From Isochrysis galbana (taxonomy: Eukaryota > Haptophyta > Isochrysidales > Isochrysidaceae), in contig CM030933.1 in NCBI GenBank assembly GCA_018136815.1, forward strand, positions 7,256,676 through 7,320,675: a stretch of 64,000 bases of DNA, in the 5' to 3' direction. The notes under the pieces are model-generated. The model was not told where the DNA came from. It searched no databases and worked only from the letters and a program-made list of their open reading frames with translations. The position numbers and the translations under genes are program-made. This document shows positions 63,954 through 64,000 of this stretch, in pieces (the first letter of the stretch is position 1; every line of letters begins with the position of its first letter).

Positions 63954-64000
63954 TCTCTAGGCTAGAAGGCCTAGAATAAAAAAATTTTCCAACTGGGAAG

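Overview
The window is nuclear DNA of a eukaryotic microbe. The evidence is GT-AG introns, mostly 76-200 bp, long spacers between genes, abundant retroposons and an LTR-retrotransposon nest. GC is high and the strands are rich in homopurine runs and microsatellites. The tandem PAS protein with QGPGTD motifs is of a type common in algae such as stramenopiles and haptophytes, but the DGCR8/Pasha-like gene would point towards the animal/ichthyosporean side. I therefore do not name a lineage. No prokaryotic operons, CRISPR arrays, rRNA or convincing tRNA genes were seen.

Layout. 0-6.4 kb: an aldo/keto reductase and a large GT2-like glycosyltransferase protein, separated by repeat debris. 8.1-11.9 kb (minus): an eight-exon gene that splices in frame to 860 codons and matches DGCR8/Pasha, the RNA-binding partner of Drosha, with a Tudor-like domain fused at its N terminus. 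12.5-14.7 kb: an ORF disrupted by two inverted copies of a ~930-bp retroposon whose target-site duplications show that the spacer between them was later flipped. 15-18 kb: retroposons and a long GA microsatellite. 18.2-19.1 kb: a three-exon gene for a basic, possibly nucleolar protein. 21.0-22.2 kb (minus): GCN5-type histone acetyltransferase with bromodomain. 24.7-25.7 kb (minus): tandem PAS protein.

26.9-52.3 kb is a nest of mobile DNA. An old LTR truncates a host gene and is itself interrupted by a retroposon. That retroposon carries a young Ty3/gypsy chromovirus with a 5-bp target-site duplication (TCGCG). The chromovirus polyprotein carries a phage-type DNA methyltransferase-like domain upstream of protease, RT, RNase H, integrase and chromodomain. 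The apparent tandem duplication of this element on either side of a 100-N gap (38430-38529) is probably an unmerged contig overlap; the true element is probably ~13.3 kb.

52.7-57.6 kb: an Mpv17/PMP22-family membrane protein with a coiled-coil tail, then a voltage-sensor domain fused to a class I cyclic-nucleotide phosphodiesterase. 58.4-64 kb: a GT microsatellite, an 89-bp terminal-inverted-repeat element with a gag-like ORF, an orphan two-exon gene, and a LINE ORF1-like relic hit by a retroposon with a 17-bp target-site duplication.

The host genes look like unrelated single genes rather than a pathway. The most notable items are the Tudor-DGCR8-like gene, the methyltransferase-bearing retrotransposon and the voltage-sensor phosphodiesterase.
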